Notes: a model not told the origin generated them from the sequence alone. Positions 26,832 through 36,447 are shown, numbered from the stretch's first letter. The stretch: DNA of 64,000 nt from Levilactobacillus hammesii DSM 16381 (GCF_001434395.1 NZ_AZFS01000045.1:37581-101580), one strand, 5' to 3'. Made by a program: numbers and translations.

Positions 26832-28968
26832 ATGAAATTTAAGACAGGTTTACTAGGGATACTTGTCATGGTTGGTGTCTTGTTTATGGGCAGTGGGTTA
26901 ACAGGGCACGCGGCTGATACGCCAGATCAGGATGCTACCGATTTAACCGCGGCTCAAGCGAGTATGCCGCAGGGGTTGCCACTCAGTGATTACTTCACAA
27001 TTGGTAACTTTGATGGCATTAACTCCGCTAAGGTTCAAGATTCCACCAATCCTAACACCTTGGGTACGCAGGCTGTTCAGTTGACGAATGGCAAGGATCA
27101 GTTGGGGACCATTTGGGCCGGCAGTGCGTTAGCGTTTGATCTCTCTCGAAATGAGAAGGCTTCCATGTGGATGTATTTTGGAAACAAGAAGGGTCAAGCT
27201 GGTGACGGGATGGCCTTTGTCTTACAAAATGACCCCCGTGGAACCAAGGCAACTGCGGTGAAAAAGGATGGTACGCCAGCGCGTGGTGAATCCATGGGTG
27301 TTTGGGGCTATCCAGACGATCTAACATCGACCAACAGTGGAACGGTTGCGAGTCAAGCTATCCAGAATAGTTGGGCCTTGGAATTCGATACCTTTGTCAA
27401 TAATCAATATATCTATGACAATTATATGAATGCGACGAATTTTGATAATAATTTGAAACAACCCCACATTGCGGACGGCTTTCCCGCTAAAACGGGGACC
27501 TATCAGCGGAAAGCGCTGCTCAGTTCTGATGGTAAAAACTATAATTATGCAACCATAATGACGCACCAGAATTCTATCAGTGGAACGGACTCGTCTTTTC
27601 TCTCCAACGGGGCTTGGCACCATCTCACCTTGGACTGGACAGCAAGTACCAACACCATGACCTACACAATAGATGATAAAGATCCGGCGACTGGGCTCGC
27701 CCAGGCCGGACAATCCAGATCAGAGACCATCTACTCCAGTGATCTCGGCGATAAGACGACTGCACTGTGGGGGTTCACAGGTTCTACTGGGGGTAATTCC
27801 GAAAGTAATCTGGTGAGTTTCGAACAGATCCCCGGGTTGGTCGATAGTAGTGCGACGGGGACGGTTACGGACCTGACGCAGAATAAAAAGATTGCTGATG
27901 GCGATAGTGTGAATACGAACGACCGTCTGCAATTGGACTATCAGCTGACCTACAATTCAGGAAGTGCGCCCTGGACTAATGTGCGCGCCAGTCTGAAGAT
28001 TCCAACGGGAATTACCCCAACTAAGGGGGATTATTACGAACCCCGATGGAACCACATCAAGTTTTGATGTCAGCAACATGACCGATCAAACGTTGAAGAC
28101 GACCTTAGCGCAGTCCTTGACGAAGAGTAACCCCACGGCGAAGATCACAATCCTTGCCAAAGCAAGTAGCACAGCGACTACTGTGCCTAGCTCACAGGGA
28201 AACTTTGTCGGGAGTAACGCGATTACCTCGGCCACGATGAATGGCTTTAAGGTTAACCAGTTAACGTCCTCGTTGACCCTGCTTCTGATGAGCCAGTCAA
28301 CAGTTAATCTTGATGCTGGTCAGGGGACGACAATTACAGGAATGGGTAGTGTCTTGAATGGCAAGGTTGGTAGTAAGGGGATTACCTTACATCCAACGCT
28401 CAATGGTCAGGAATTGGCGACCACCCAATTTAGTCAGGGGAGCTTTTCCTATGATGTACCTGCCGGAAGTCTGAAGACTGGAGACAATACGCTGGATCTG
28501 TATGCGACTGATACCTTAGGTGATGTTTCAAACGACTTACAAGTCACGATCCATGTGGCGGGAACCCTTAACTTTGGCGATGTTTCATCGACAAGTACCT
28601 TTAAACCGACGGCCTTGATTGGCACGACACAGGATATTTTGCCGGCGAATGATTGGCAATTGGATGTCAAGGATACGCGAGGTGCGGGTAATCACTGGCA
28701 ATTACAGGCGAGTGCAACGCCGTTTGTAGATGATGCTGGTCACCAACTAGACGGTCAGTTACGGTACCGGACGAGCAGTGATGATCTGACATTAACATCG
28801 ACACCAACTACCGTGGCAACCGGCACCAGTTCCGACGATGGCACAACGACTAATGTTGCTAGCGGTTGGAATGCGACAACGGGTCTGCATATGCAGGTTA
28901 GTGGCGGTGCGGTGGCCGGAACCTATAAGGGCGAAGTTAAATGGATATTGGCCAATGCACCACAATGA
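26832..28968 (+). pseudogene. L-type lectin / WxL surface protein 4, split by a one-base frameshift
   Basis: Two consecutive reading frames together encode one lectin-WxL protein. The first part, from the ATG at 26832 (AAGGAAGGAG upstream), has a signal peptide ending GHA, the complete lectin domain (GDGMAFVLQNDP, NSWALEFDT, HIADGFPAK, WHHLTLDWT, LWGFTGSTGG) and the start of the next module, then stops at 28065-28067. The second part resumes in the neighbouring frame and carries the second beta module and a WxL domain (HWQLQAS; YKGEVKWILANAP). Removing one G from the G5 run at 28025-28029 restores a continuous frame that reads GIITNPDGTTSSFDVSN across the junction, as expected from the paralogues. 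It may be a true lesion, a phase-variable tract or a sequence error. As written, the product lacks its wall-binding domain. Confidence 0.85.
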
Positions 28969-28984
28969 TTTAAAGTTGAATGAG

Positions 28985-29018
28985 GTCGAACCCCAAGATA
29001 GCGGGTTCGGCTTTTTTT
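28985..29018 (+). terminator. Terminator of lectin-WxL gene 4
   Basis: GTCGAACCC (28985-28993) pairs with GGGTTCGGC (29003-29011) with one G-T pair, followed by T7. Confidence 0.88.
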
Positions 29019-29230
29019 AGTGGCATCGATAGGGTTGACTTAAGTTGTTACTGAAAAACAATTGTGTGGGGCCTGCATACAAAGTTATGGTTATTTATGC
29101 ATTGAAATCACAACTGATTATTGTGTTATGGCCTGATAAGTGAACGATCCAAGACAATGAAAGGGCACCCAACAATACCAGTGATATAAAGTATTCATGG
29201 AATTGATTACGGGCCATGATTATTTAGAGA

Positions 29231-29279
29231 AACTAAATTTAACATTGCTGTTGAATTTAGTTGACTAACCGAATATAAT
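29231..29279 (+). promoter_or_regulatory. Promoter and operator-like inverted repeat of lectin-WxL gene 5
   Basis: TTGAAT (29251-29256), 17 bp, TATAAT (29274-29279). The -35 sits in the right arm of an inverted repeat: AACTAAATT (29231-29239) and AATTTAGTT (29254-29262), with AACA/TGTT pairing further inside. Another AATTTAGTT lies just after the -10. A leader of about 200 bases follows, containing CCAGTAT..ATACTGG. The remaining intergenic space from 29019 shows nothing definite. Confidence 0.65.
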
Positions 29280-29487
29280 GAATTTAGTTAACAAGAGAAC
29301 CAGTATAGGGGAGTCGACATATTTGACAGCATACTGGGATAATCATGATTCAGCTCGATAGTAAAGTTAATTTTCTTATGAGATGCAGACGTTTAAAAAC
29401 GATGTCGAGGCTGAACATGAACGTAAAAGGTGATCACGGTTACGACTAGGTGGCGCGATTTCTGTTTTACAAAGGAGTGGGTAGGCT

Positions 29488-31659
29488 TTGAAGTTGAAAA
29501 CGGTTTTTGTTAGTGCGATGGTCATAGGGTTAGGGTTAACACTTGGGGGACAAAGTATAACGGCGAAAGCAGGTTTTTTTGATCCACCGATTCAGCAAGC
29601 TTTAGAGACGGCACCGCAGGGTGTTCCAGTGAATGATTACTTTTCGTTGGGAAAGATTAGCAATAATTCAGCGGTGTTAGCAGATACACCATTTGGTAAG
29701 GGACAGGCAGTTCAGTTAACCGATAAAGTCAGCCAATTGGGAACGGTTTGGACGAACGACTCGTCAGAGATGAGTCTGAATTCTGACGCTACAGCCTCCA
29801 TGTGGATGAACTTTGGTAATCGGAATAGTAGTTCTGGTGATGGGATGGCGTTTGTTTTACAGAACGATACGCGCAATCTTTCCGCCAGTTCTACGGATAA
29901 TGCAGGAACGCCTCTTGGTGGAGAAACGCTAGGGGTTTGGGGATCGGATAAGGACAAAACCAAGAGTCAAGCTAGCGATGTGGCCAGTTCGGCGATTAAG
30001 AATAGTTGGGCGTTGGAATTTGATACCTATCCCAACAAGACAACGGGAAATGGGGCCCCCGGGGTAAGTAGTTCTTTTGATGATGATCCTAATTTAGCAG
30101 CGCCATATGCGCACATTGCTTCGGGATTTCCAAGTAGTTCAGCCACCTATACGATGCACTCGGCTCAGGGTGGCTACTATGCCACCATGAACCACATACA
30201 ACCGATCTATAAAAGCTCCGCGGGGTGGATGGTCGATGGCGCGTGGCATCATGTCACGTTAAAGTGGAATGCGACTGATCAAACGATGACGTATATTTAC
30301 GATGATAAAGATCCTAAAACTGGGAATCCACTTCCTAATGCAGAGTCGAGAACGGTCAGCGTTCCTAAAAAGGCGATTGATCCCGGTAACACTGGCAAAG
30401 TGCGCTGGGGATTCACCGGGTCCACTGGGACTAGATTTGAACCCAATGCCGTGGTTTTTGAACAGATTCCCGGTATCGTTAACGCCAATACGACGGCTAC
30501 GATTAAGGATGAGACCACGCAAAAGACAGTTGCTAGTGGTGACAGCGTTGGTGCGGGCCACAGTATGCGGCTAACCTATAACCTGGCCTATACGGGGGGG
30601 AGCCAGAATTGGAAAGATATCAAGGCCCAACTCAACTTGCCTAGTAACATTGATTATACGGATGGCAGCATTTCGTATGGCGACAACGCCCTGCCTGAGA
30701 CTAAGTTGAGTAAGTCAGATATTGGTTCGGGCGCGCTAATTCTTCCCATCCAAGAGTTGTCTAAGACCAATCCGACAGCAACCATTACCCTAAACGGGGA
30801 TGCCAAGGTTGGGAGTACGGCACAATTAACGAACAAGTTTGTTGGGGCAAATGCTTTGACGGATGCCAGAACACCTGATTTTACCGTGACACCGGCTTCC
30901 AAGACCAGTCCCCTTCATATGGCCTGGACAGGAGATAGTGTGTCCGGGAAGACATCGGTAGCACCCAAGACCGATGTCCCGGTAACCGCCCAACTCAGCT
31001 ATGGGGATCAAAGCAGCGTTGATAATAGTAAAACCACGTTGCATCCAGTATTGAATGGCGAATCCTTGCAGCCGGAACCGCTGAAGGCCACTGATAAACC
31101 CGGACAGGTTACCTATTCGGTTCCGCAAGCCAAGTTGCTATCGGGACAGGACAATACGTTACAACTTTATGCTGAAGATGGTGATGGCCGTATTTCAGAT
31201 AAGTTAACGTACACGATCACGGTAAAAGCAGGGGCGCTAGATATGAGTGTCCCAACAGGAGCGACGTTCAAGCAGACGACTTTGACGGGAGCGGAACAGC
31301 TCATTCAACCAAGTGATGATTTTAATGTATCCGTGACTGATACGCGGGGAGCCAATAATAAGTGGGTCTTGTACGCAAAAGCCACACCGTTCGTGTCGCT
31401 TTTGCGGGAAACTTTGCCAGGAAGCTTAATTTACAAGCAAGGCGACAGTAAGCAAGATTTGACCGCGGGATTCGTAGAGATCAAGTCAAGAACCACAACG
31501 AGTGATAACGATATCGTGGATGTTTCTAAAGGGTGGCGTGCGGATTCAGGACTCCTTCTAGATGTTCAAGGCAATGCCATCGGTGGCTCAAGTAAGCAAC
31601 CAGCTCGGTATGGTGGCACAATTACGTGGAGTTTCACCAATTCGGTCTCAACCAATTAA
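29488..31659 (+). CDS. Secreted L-type lectin / WxL surface protein 5
   Basis: A 723-aa exported protein starting at a TTG (29488) behind AAAGGAGTGGG. Signal peptide LKTVFVSAMVIGLGLTLGGQ, cleavage near AKA. Lectin domain about 30-335: GDGMAFVLQNDT, ETLGVWGS, NSWALEFDT, HIASGFPSS, WHHVTLKWN, RWGFTGSTGT before VVFEQIPGI. Two beta modules follow (LTYNLAYTGGSQNWKDI; LSYGDQSS.. with TLHPVLNGESL), then a WxL domain (KWVLYAK; YGGTITWSFTNSVS). It is closer to protein 1 than to 2 and 3 in the spacing of the lectin domain. It contains no cysteine. An inverted repeat covers its -35 box, so it may be separately regulated. Confidence 0.87.
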   Translation: MKLKTVFVSAMVIGLGLTLGGQSITAKAGFFDPPIQQALETAPQGVPVNDYFSLGKISNNSAVLADTPFGKGQAVQLTDKVSQLGTVWTNDSSEMSLNSDATASMWMNFGNRNSSSGDGMAFVLQNDTRNLSASSTDNAGTPLGGETLGVWGSDKDKTKSQASDVASSAIKNSWALEFDTYPNKTTGNGAPGVSSSFDDDPNLAAPYAHIASGFPSSSATYTMHSAQGGYYATMNHIQPIYKSSAGWMVDGAWHHVTLKWNATDQTMTYIYDDKDPKTGNPLPNAESRTVSVPKKAIDPGNTGKVRWGFTGSTGTRFEPNAVVFEQIPGIVNANTTATIKDETTQKTVASGDSVGAGHSMRLTYNLAYTGGSQNWKDIKAQLNLPSNIDYTDGSISYGDNALPETKLSKSDIGSGALILPIQELSKTNPTATITLNGDAKVGSTAQLTNKFVGANALTDARTPDFTVTPASKTSPLHMAWTGDSVSGKTSVAPKTDVPVTAQLSYGDQSSVDNSKTTLHPVLNGESLQPEPLKATDKPGQVTYSVPQAKLLSGQDNTLQLYAEDGDGRISDKLTYTITVKAGALDMSVPTGATFKQTTLTGAEQLIQPSDDFNVSVTDTRGANNKWVLYAKATPFVSLLRETLPGSLIYKQGDSKQDLTAGFVEIKSRTTTSDNDIVDVSKGWRADSGLLLDVQGNAIGGSSKQPARYGGTITWSFTNSVSTN

Positions 31660-31668
31660 AATTTTGAG

Positions 31669-31699
31669 AGGTCAGTCGCGTAAACGACTGGCCTTTTTT
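31669..31699 (+). terminator. Terminator of lectin-WxL gene 5
   Basis: AGGTCAGTCG (31669-31678) pairs with CGACTGGCCT (31685-31694), followed by a T-run. Confidence 0.88.
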
Positions 31700-31730
31700 G
31701 AGGTTATAAGTAGTGTATCAAAATCGCTGG

Positions 31731-31780
31731 GTATTAGCACTATTTATCTGCTAAAAGATGGGTATAAATAGTGCTAATAT
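31731..31780. repeat. Long perfect inverted repeat upstream of lectin-WxL gene 6
   Basis: ATTAGCACTATTTAT (31733-31747) and ATAAATAGTGCTAAT (31764-31778) are perfect 15-bp arms with a 16-base loop. No T-run follows, and gene 5 already has a terminator 35 bases earlier, so an operator or RNA structure is more likely than a terminator. Confidence 0.75.
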
Positions 31781-31814
31781 CAAGATATAAATATTGTGAT
31801 ATAAGGATTTGGGG

Positions 31815-31843
31815 TTAATTTATCGAGGGACATATGCTATACT
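31815..31843 (+). promoter_or_regulatory. Promoter of lectin-WxL gene 6
   Basis: Extended -10 TGCTATACT (TATACT 31838-31843); a weak -35 TTAATT at 31815-31820 with 17-bp spacing. The leader is about 135 bases, ending in GGGAGGAG. Confidence 0.55.
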
Positions 31844-31986
31844 AATTTTCAATGATAAATGGTGTTACTATTAAACGTACCATATTATGACAAATGTTAT
31901 GGAAACATTGTAAATTCGTTGCTGGTTGCCTAGTGAGCAAACAGCGGTAGATTAGGTTTAATCCATGATTTGGGAGGAGTAATTGA

Positions 31987-34251
31987 TTGTTGATCAAGAT
32001 ACTAGTTGCTGGACTGATGGGACTGTTATTGGGTGGGGTGTTGCTTAATAGAGCTGTACCGACTTTTGCGGATGAAAACTTAGAAAATGCGTTAGGTACG
32101 ACCCCTCAGGGAATCCGTCTGTCGGAATATTTTGAGGTGGGAACGGTACAAGGCGAGCAGAAAGATAAAAATCAGGCCAAAGTGATCGATTCAAAGAATG
32201 AAAAAACCAAGAATACACAAGTGGTGAAATTGACCGATGGCGCGAATCAGGTCGGCAGTATCTGGTCAACTGAAGACAATCTCTTTGATTTAGACCACGA
32301 ACAGACTATTTCGATGTGGTTATACTTTGGAAATCGGGGCAAGCCAGTTACTGGTGAAGAAAATGAGGATAAAAATACGGCCGGTGACGGTATGGCCTTT
32401 GTTCTGCAGAATGACCCGCGCAAGACGGCCGCAGTTACTGAAATGAACAGGTGGACTATTCGGGGGGAAACCTTGGGTGTCTGGGGCCTCGATAAGGGGA
32501 GTGTGAGTACAGATGAAGATTCAACGGTACTCAAGCAACTTGCGACGAGCGCCATTCAGAGGAGCTGGGCATTAGAATTTGACACACATTTGAACGCCAA
32601 ACGTAACTATGATGACTTAACTGGACTAGGTGATTCTTTTGATTCAGACACGGGAGCAGGAATGCTGCTTTATCCACATATTGCATCGAACTATCCGGCG
32701 GAGCCGACAAGTTATACGCGAAACCGAGTGTTTCATACGGCTAGCGGTTCGGATGGTATGCTTAATAATCATAATGATTGGCGGTCCTATATTTCACTGA
32801 ACCATGAGGGGTTGATACAAGGAAAAAACTTTGCCTTTTTATCGAATGGCGCTTGGCATCACTTGACCCTGCGCTACGTCCCTCAAGTGGATGGGAATCC
32901 TGAAACTGGTCAAATGACCTATACGTTCAATGATAAAGACGTGATTACAGGAGCTCCTCAGGATGGAGAATCGCGGACGGTAACGATTGATAAGAAAAAA
33001 ATCGTGGCTAATGAAGCTACTAGTGAAAAAAAGCCGGCACGTTCGGCACGCTGGGGATTCACCGGGGCGACGGGGATGAACTATGAAAACAATCTGGTGG
33101 TATTCGACCAAATTCCAGATCTGGTGGATGTTTCGGCACAGGCTGAGATGATGAATCTCTCTCAAAATAAGCAAATTCATGAGGGCGATACGGTTGAAGA
33201 ACATGATCAGGTGCAGCTAAACTATAGCGTTCAATACAACAATGGGCGGTCAGATTGGCATGACGTCGTTGCGTCTTTAAAATTGCCACGACAGATTCAC
33301 TATTTGAGTGGCACGATTAGTTGTCGTGGAGAAGAATCGCTGCCGATTTCACCAGCCGAGCTTTCACAGAACACGTTAACCAAAAAACTTAAGACCTTTA
33401 CAGCGGATCACAATCAGGTGGAAATTTCGTTGAAGGGAGAAGTCACTGAAGGTGCGGGGGCGGTCACCACGGTTCCGACGACAACCAGTAACTTTAACGG
33501 GACTGAGGCGGTAGCGGAAGCCACGATCCCCGGTTTTCGGGTGATCCCAGTGAAGTACCTGACGCTTCACTTAGACGGTGATGGCACACAAACGGTCGAT
33601 GAAGGCGATTCGGTAAAGCTCTCAGGGAGCGTTCAGGTTAAGGGAGAAACGGTAACCCCTTCAGATTTACGGCTACACGTTGCGGTAGGCGACACTGAAA
33701 CTAACTTTCAGCTGGATGATCAGAAACCTCTAGGACAGCTTAATTGGGAGTTGCCGGCCAATCTGTTTACTAGCGACAAAAATGACGCAAGGGTTTGGGT
33801 AACGGATTCTCTGGGCCATCAGTCCGAAAAGGTACCCTTAACGGTGCTTGTGGGACGCCTGAAGGTAAAAAACGTGACGCCTAACATCAGCTTCAAGGGC
33901 CATCTAACTGGCTATCTTCAAACCTTGCCACGACAGGAGCCCTTTAGCCTAACCATCGAAGATACGCGTCGATCTTGCCATGATTGGCACTTGGATGCGA
34001 CGGCGTCTCCATTGGTTCGCGAAGATCAACGACACTTAGCCGGTCAATTAGTTTACGTTGATCATCATAAGACAAAGCCCCTATTGAATTCGGAAGCGCA
34101 ACGTATTATGAATTCTGACGCTGACCACGTACAGCGGGAGACGCAGTTAACGGCTGGCCTGAAGGAAGGGCTGTTGTTGCGGGTCGATTCTGATGCAGTT
34201 CGTGGTGACTATACTGGTTCGATTACCTGGATGTTGTGTAATACGCCGTAG
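31987..34251 (+). CDS. Secreted L-type lectin / WxL surface protein 6 (divergent, cysteine-containing)
   Basis: A 754-aa exported protein starting at TTG 31987 behind GGGAGGAG. Signal peptide LIKILVAGLMGLLLGGVLL, cleavage near TFA. Lectin domain about 30-380: GDGMAFVLQNDP, ETLGVWGL, RSWALEFDT, HIASNYPAE, WHHLTLRYV, RWGFTGATGM. Beta modules and a WxL domain follow (DWHLDAT; YTGSITWMLCNTP), the chain ending right after that motif. It is more polar and charged than its paralogues and is the only one with cysteines: one in the first beta module (TISCRGE) and two in the WxL domain (RRSCHDW; WMLCNTP). The two WxL cysteines could form a disulfide, unusual for a Lactobacillaceae surface protein. Confidence 0.85.
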   Translation: MLIKILVAGLMGLLLGGVLLNRAVPTFADENLENALGTTPQGIRLSEYFEVGTVQGEQKDKNQAKVIDSKNEKTKNTQVVKLTDGANQVGSIWSTEDNLFDLDHEQTISMWLYFGNRGKPVTGEENEDKNTAGDGMAFVLQNDPRKTAAVTEMNRWTIRGETLGVWGLDKGSVSTDEDSTVLKQLATSAIQRSWALEFDTHLNAKRNYDDLTGLGDSFDSDTGAGMLLYPHIASNYPAEPTSYTRNRVFHTASGSDGMLNNHNDWRSYISLNHEGLIQGKNFAFLSNGAWHHLTLRYVPQVDGNPETGQMTYTFNDKDVITGAPQDGESRTVTIDKKKIVANEATSEKKPARSARWGFTGATGMNYENNLVVFDQIPDLVDVSAQAEMMNLSQNKQIHEGDTVEEHDQVQLNYSVQYNNGRSDWHDVVASLKLPRQIHYLSGTISCRGEESLPISPAELSQNTLTKKLKTFTADHNQVEISLKGEVTEGAGAVTTVPTTTSNFNGTEAVAEATIPGFRVIPVKYLTLHLDGDGTQTVDEGDSVKLSGSVQVKGETVTPSDLRLHVAVGDTETNFQLDDQKPLGQLNWELPANLFTSDKNDARVWVTDSLGHQSEKVPLTVLVGRLKVKNVTPNISFKGHLTGYLQTLPRQEPFSLTIEDTRRSCHDWHLDATASPLVREDQRHLAGQLVYVDHHKTKPLLNSEAQRIMNSDADHVQRETQLTAGLKEGLLLRVDSDAVRGDYTGSITWMLCNTP

Positions 34252-34270
34252 GCCATGTCGTTTCATTGAA

Positions 34271-34333
34271 AAAACGCCAGGCCAGCCGTTACCTCAGTGA
34301 AATCGGCAATTGGCTAGTCTGACGTTTTGTTTT
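34271..34333. terminator. Bidirectional terminator between lectin-WxL gene 6 and the phosphatase gene
   Basis: AAAACG-CAG-CCAGCC on the left pairs imperfectly with GGCTAGTCTGACGTTTT (34312-34328). T-runs follow on both strands. Confidence 0.75.
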
Positions 34334-34790
34334 AAGCCAACTCGTCCAGCCAAGCTGGCAGGGCGGCAGCTAATTCTTGATAGGTTAATTCAAACTTGTG
34401 GGTGTACCAGGGATCGTCAATCGCTTCACCTTCACGTCCTGGCAGAATGTCGAGGCAGAGCTTCACCTTTGCGGCATCAGTGGCATTGGGAGCCATGCGT
34501 TGCAGGTTTGCCACGTTAGCGTGGTCCATGGTGATGATGGTGTCGGCCCAGTCAAAATCCTCGGCTGTGATAGGCCGTGAACGATGTTGGCCCGCATCTA
34601 AGCCGTGGGCGCGCATCGCTTTCAACGCGCCCGGGTGAGGATGATTACCCTCTTCTTCAGGACTTGTGGCAACTGACGCCACCGCGAACTGATCCGTTAA
34701 ATGGCGTTGTTCCAGCAAGTCGTTGAAAATGGCCTCGGCCATCGGGGAACGGCAAATGTTACCTAAGCAAACAAAGAGCACATGTTGCAT
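34332..34790 (-). CDS. Low-molecular-weight protein-tyrosine phosphatase
   Basis: A 152-aa cytoplasmic phosphatase. The P-loop FVCLGNICRSPMAEA near the N-terminus has the nucleophilic Cys and Arg of the CX5R motif, and DDPWYT near residue 123 supplies the general acid Asp followed by the usual Trp-Tyr. In Gram-positive bacteria such enzymes often act on tyrosine kinases of polysaccharide synthesis, but there is no such locus here. The ATG at 34790 has GGAGG six bases upstream; longer starts would run into the divergent lemA promoter region. It converges with lectin-WxL gene 6. Confidence 0.92.
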   Translation of the reverse strand: MQHVLFVCLGNICRSPMAEAIFNDLLEQRHLTDQFAVASVATSPEEEGNHPHPGALKAMRAHGLDAGQHRSRPITAEDFDWADTIITMDHANVANLQRMAPNATDAAKVKLCLDILPGREGEAIDDPWYTHKFELTYQELAAALPAWLDELA

Positions 34791-34829
34791 GGGAAACCTC
34801 CTAATTATTGGTAAAGTCAGGCGTACATA

Positions 34830-34859
34830 TTGGTGTCTGGTTTTACCTTTTGTTATGAT
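34830..34859 (+). promoter_or_regulatory. lemA-htpX promoter
   Basis: TTGGTG (34830-34835), 18 bp, TATGAT (34854-34859), about 35 bases before the lemA ATG. Confidence 0.6.
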
Positions 34860-34894
34860 GAGTGTACCAGAAAATTTGAGAAGGAGTGACAAAA

Positions 34895-35473
34895 ATGGCC
34901 TGGATTATTTTAATTATCGTCTTGGCACTTTTAGTGCTATGGTATATCAGCGCTTATAACGGTTTGATTAAGACCCGGACATATGTGCAAGAGTCTTGGA
35001 GTCAGATTGACGTGCAGCTGAAACGGCGGAATGACTTGATTCCTAATTTGGTATCCACTACGAAGGGGTACGCCAATTACGAACAAGGTACTTTGAAAAA
35101 AGTGGTCGAATTGCGGAATCAATTGACGGCAATTCCGGCTGATGATCACCAGCAAACCATGGAAGTTTCTAACCAACTTTCTACGACGTTACGTTCCTTA
35201 TTTGCCCTGTCCGAAAATTACCCGGATTTAAAGGCTAACACGCAATTTAAAGAACTGATGGAAGAACTGACCAACACCGAAAATAAGATTGCCTATTCGC
35301 GGCAACTGTACAACAGTTCCGTGGCTAATCTGACCGTGAAGATTCAATCCTTCCCAAGTAACATTGTTGCCAAAATTCATCACTTTCAGGAGAACGAATA
35401 CCTGCAAGTACCTGAAGAAGAAAAGACAACACCTAAAGTTAATTTCGATGACTTTAATCAATCCGATAAGTAG
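34895..35473 (+). CDS. lemA: LemA family membrane protein
   Basis: 192 aa. An N-terminal membrane helix ([25 protein letters not shown]) is followed by the LemA helical-bundle domain: [36 protein letters not shown], and the end motif [21 protein letters not shown]. The outer-facing domain's biochemical role is unknown; pairing with HtpX is very common and suggests a shared role in envelope stress. The ATG at 34895 lies nine bases after AAGGAG; the GTG at 34886 overlaps the ribosome site. htpX starts eight bases after its stop, so the two form an operon. Confidence 0.92.
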   Translation: MAWIILIIVLALLVLWYISAYNGLIKTRTYVQESWSQIDVQLKRRNDLIPNLVSTTKGYANYEQGTLKKVVELRNQLTAIPADDHQQTMEVSNQLSTTLRSLFALSENYPDLKANTQFKELMEELTNTENKIAYSRQLYNSSVANLTVKIQSFPSNIVAKIHHFQENEYLQVPEEEKTTPKVNFDDFNQSDK

Positions 35474-35481
35474 GCGATCAT

Positions 35482-36375
35482 ATGTTATATGACCAAATTG
35501 CCATGAACAAGCGGCGAACGGGCTACGTGATGGTTGGTTTTAGCTTGCTGGTTTTACTGATCGGGGCTGCACTAGGTTATCTTTTTTGGAATAACTGGCA
35601 GTCTGGGGCAGTGATTGCCCTAGTCGTTGCGCTGGTCTATATGCTGATCATGATTAGCCAATCGACTAACGTGGTCATGAGCATGAATCATGCCAGAGAG
35701 ATTACCGACGTGAGTCAGGCGCCACAGTTGTGGCATATGATTGAAGACATGGCGCTGGTCGGCAAAGTGCCGATGCCCCGTGTCTTTATCATTGACGATC
35801 CGAGTCCCAACGCGTTTGCGACCGGGAACAGTCCTGAAAAATCGGCTGTTGCGGTGACCACGGGGATTCTCCAACGGTTAAACCGAGAGGAACTTGAGGG
35901 TGTGATCGGCCATGAGATTTCTCACGTGCGCAACTATGACATTCGACTACAGACGATTGCCCTGGCCTTGTCCGCTGCCATTGGCATGCTGGTTAATTTT
36001 GCCAGCAATTGGCTTTGGTGGGGTGGGGGCCGACGCCGTGACGACGATCGGGACTCGGCTGGTAATGCCTTTGCCATTGTGATTTCGATTGTGCTGATAA
36101 TATTGGCGCCGCTGGCAGCTAGTATTGCGCAGATGGCGTTATCGCGTAATCGGGAGTACTTGGCTGATGCGTCGAGTGTTGAATTGACGCGGAATCCGCA
36201 GGGGCTCATTAATGCGCTGCGTAAAATCGATGATAGTGAGCCGATGGAGGCGGCCGATCCTAACAGTTCGGCACTTTATATCGGTGATCCTTTCAAGAAT
36301 AAGCATCGCCTGGGCGATCTTTTTGCCACGCATCCGCCCATTGCTGACCGAATCGCTCGCCTTGAAAAAATGTAA
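35482..36375 (+). CDS. htpX: Membrane zinc metalloprotease HtpX
   Basis: 297-aa M48-family protease that degrades damaged membrane proteins. Two N-terminal helices (about residues 16-58), the zinc-binding HEISH in [13 protein letters not shown], the third zinc-ligand Glu in [14 protein letters not shown], and two further hydrophobic segments ([34 protein letters not shown]) are all present, as is the C-terminal [15 protein letters not shown]. Catalytic Glu is intact. Operon with lemA. Confidence 0.95.
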   Translation: MLYDQIAMNKRRTGYVMVGFSLLVLLIGAALGYLFWNNWQSGAVIALVVALVYMLIMISQSTNVVMSMNHAREITDVSQAPQLWHMIEDMALVGKVPMPRVFIIDDPSPNAFATGNSPEKSAVAVTTGILQRLNREELEGVIGHEISHVRNYDIRLQTIALALSAAIGMLVNFASNWLWWGGGRRRDDDRDSAGNAFAIVISIVLIILAPLAASIAQMALSRNREYLADASSVELTRNPQGLINALRKIDDSEPMEAADPNSSALYIGDPFKNKHRLGDLFATHPPIADRIARLEKM

Positions 36376-36447
36376 AATAAAGTAGCGGTTTTCACACCAG
36401 TTTCGTAGTACAATTAACAATGAGACTAGGGGAAAGAGTGTAAGAAT

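Noticed and set aside
31731..31780. CIRCE (HrcA) operator
   Set aside because: The TTAGCACT/AGTGCTAA ends match but the spacing is 28 bases instead of nine and the ninth base of each half differs.
18217..34251. CRISPR array or short tandem repeat array in the surface region
   Set aside because: Repetition here is at the level of whole paralogous genes; no regularly spaced short direct repeats were seen.
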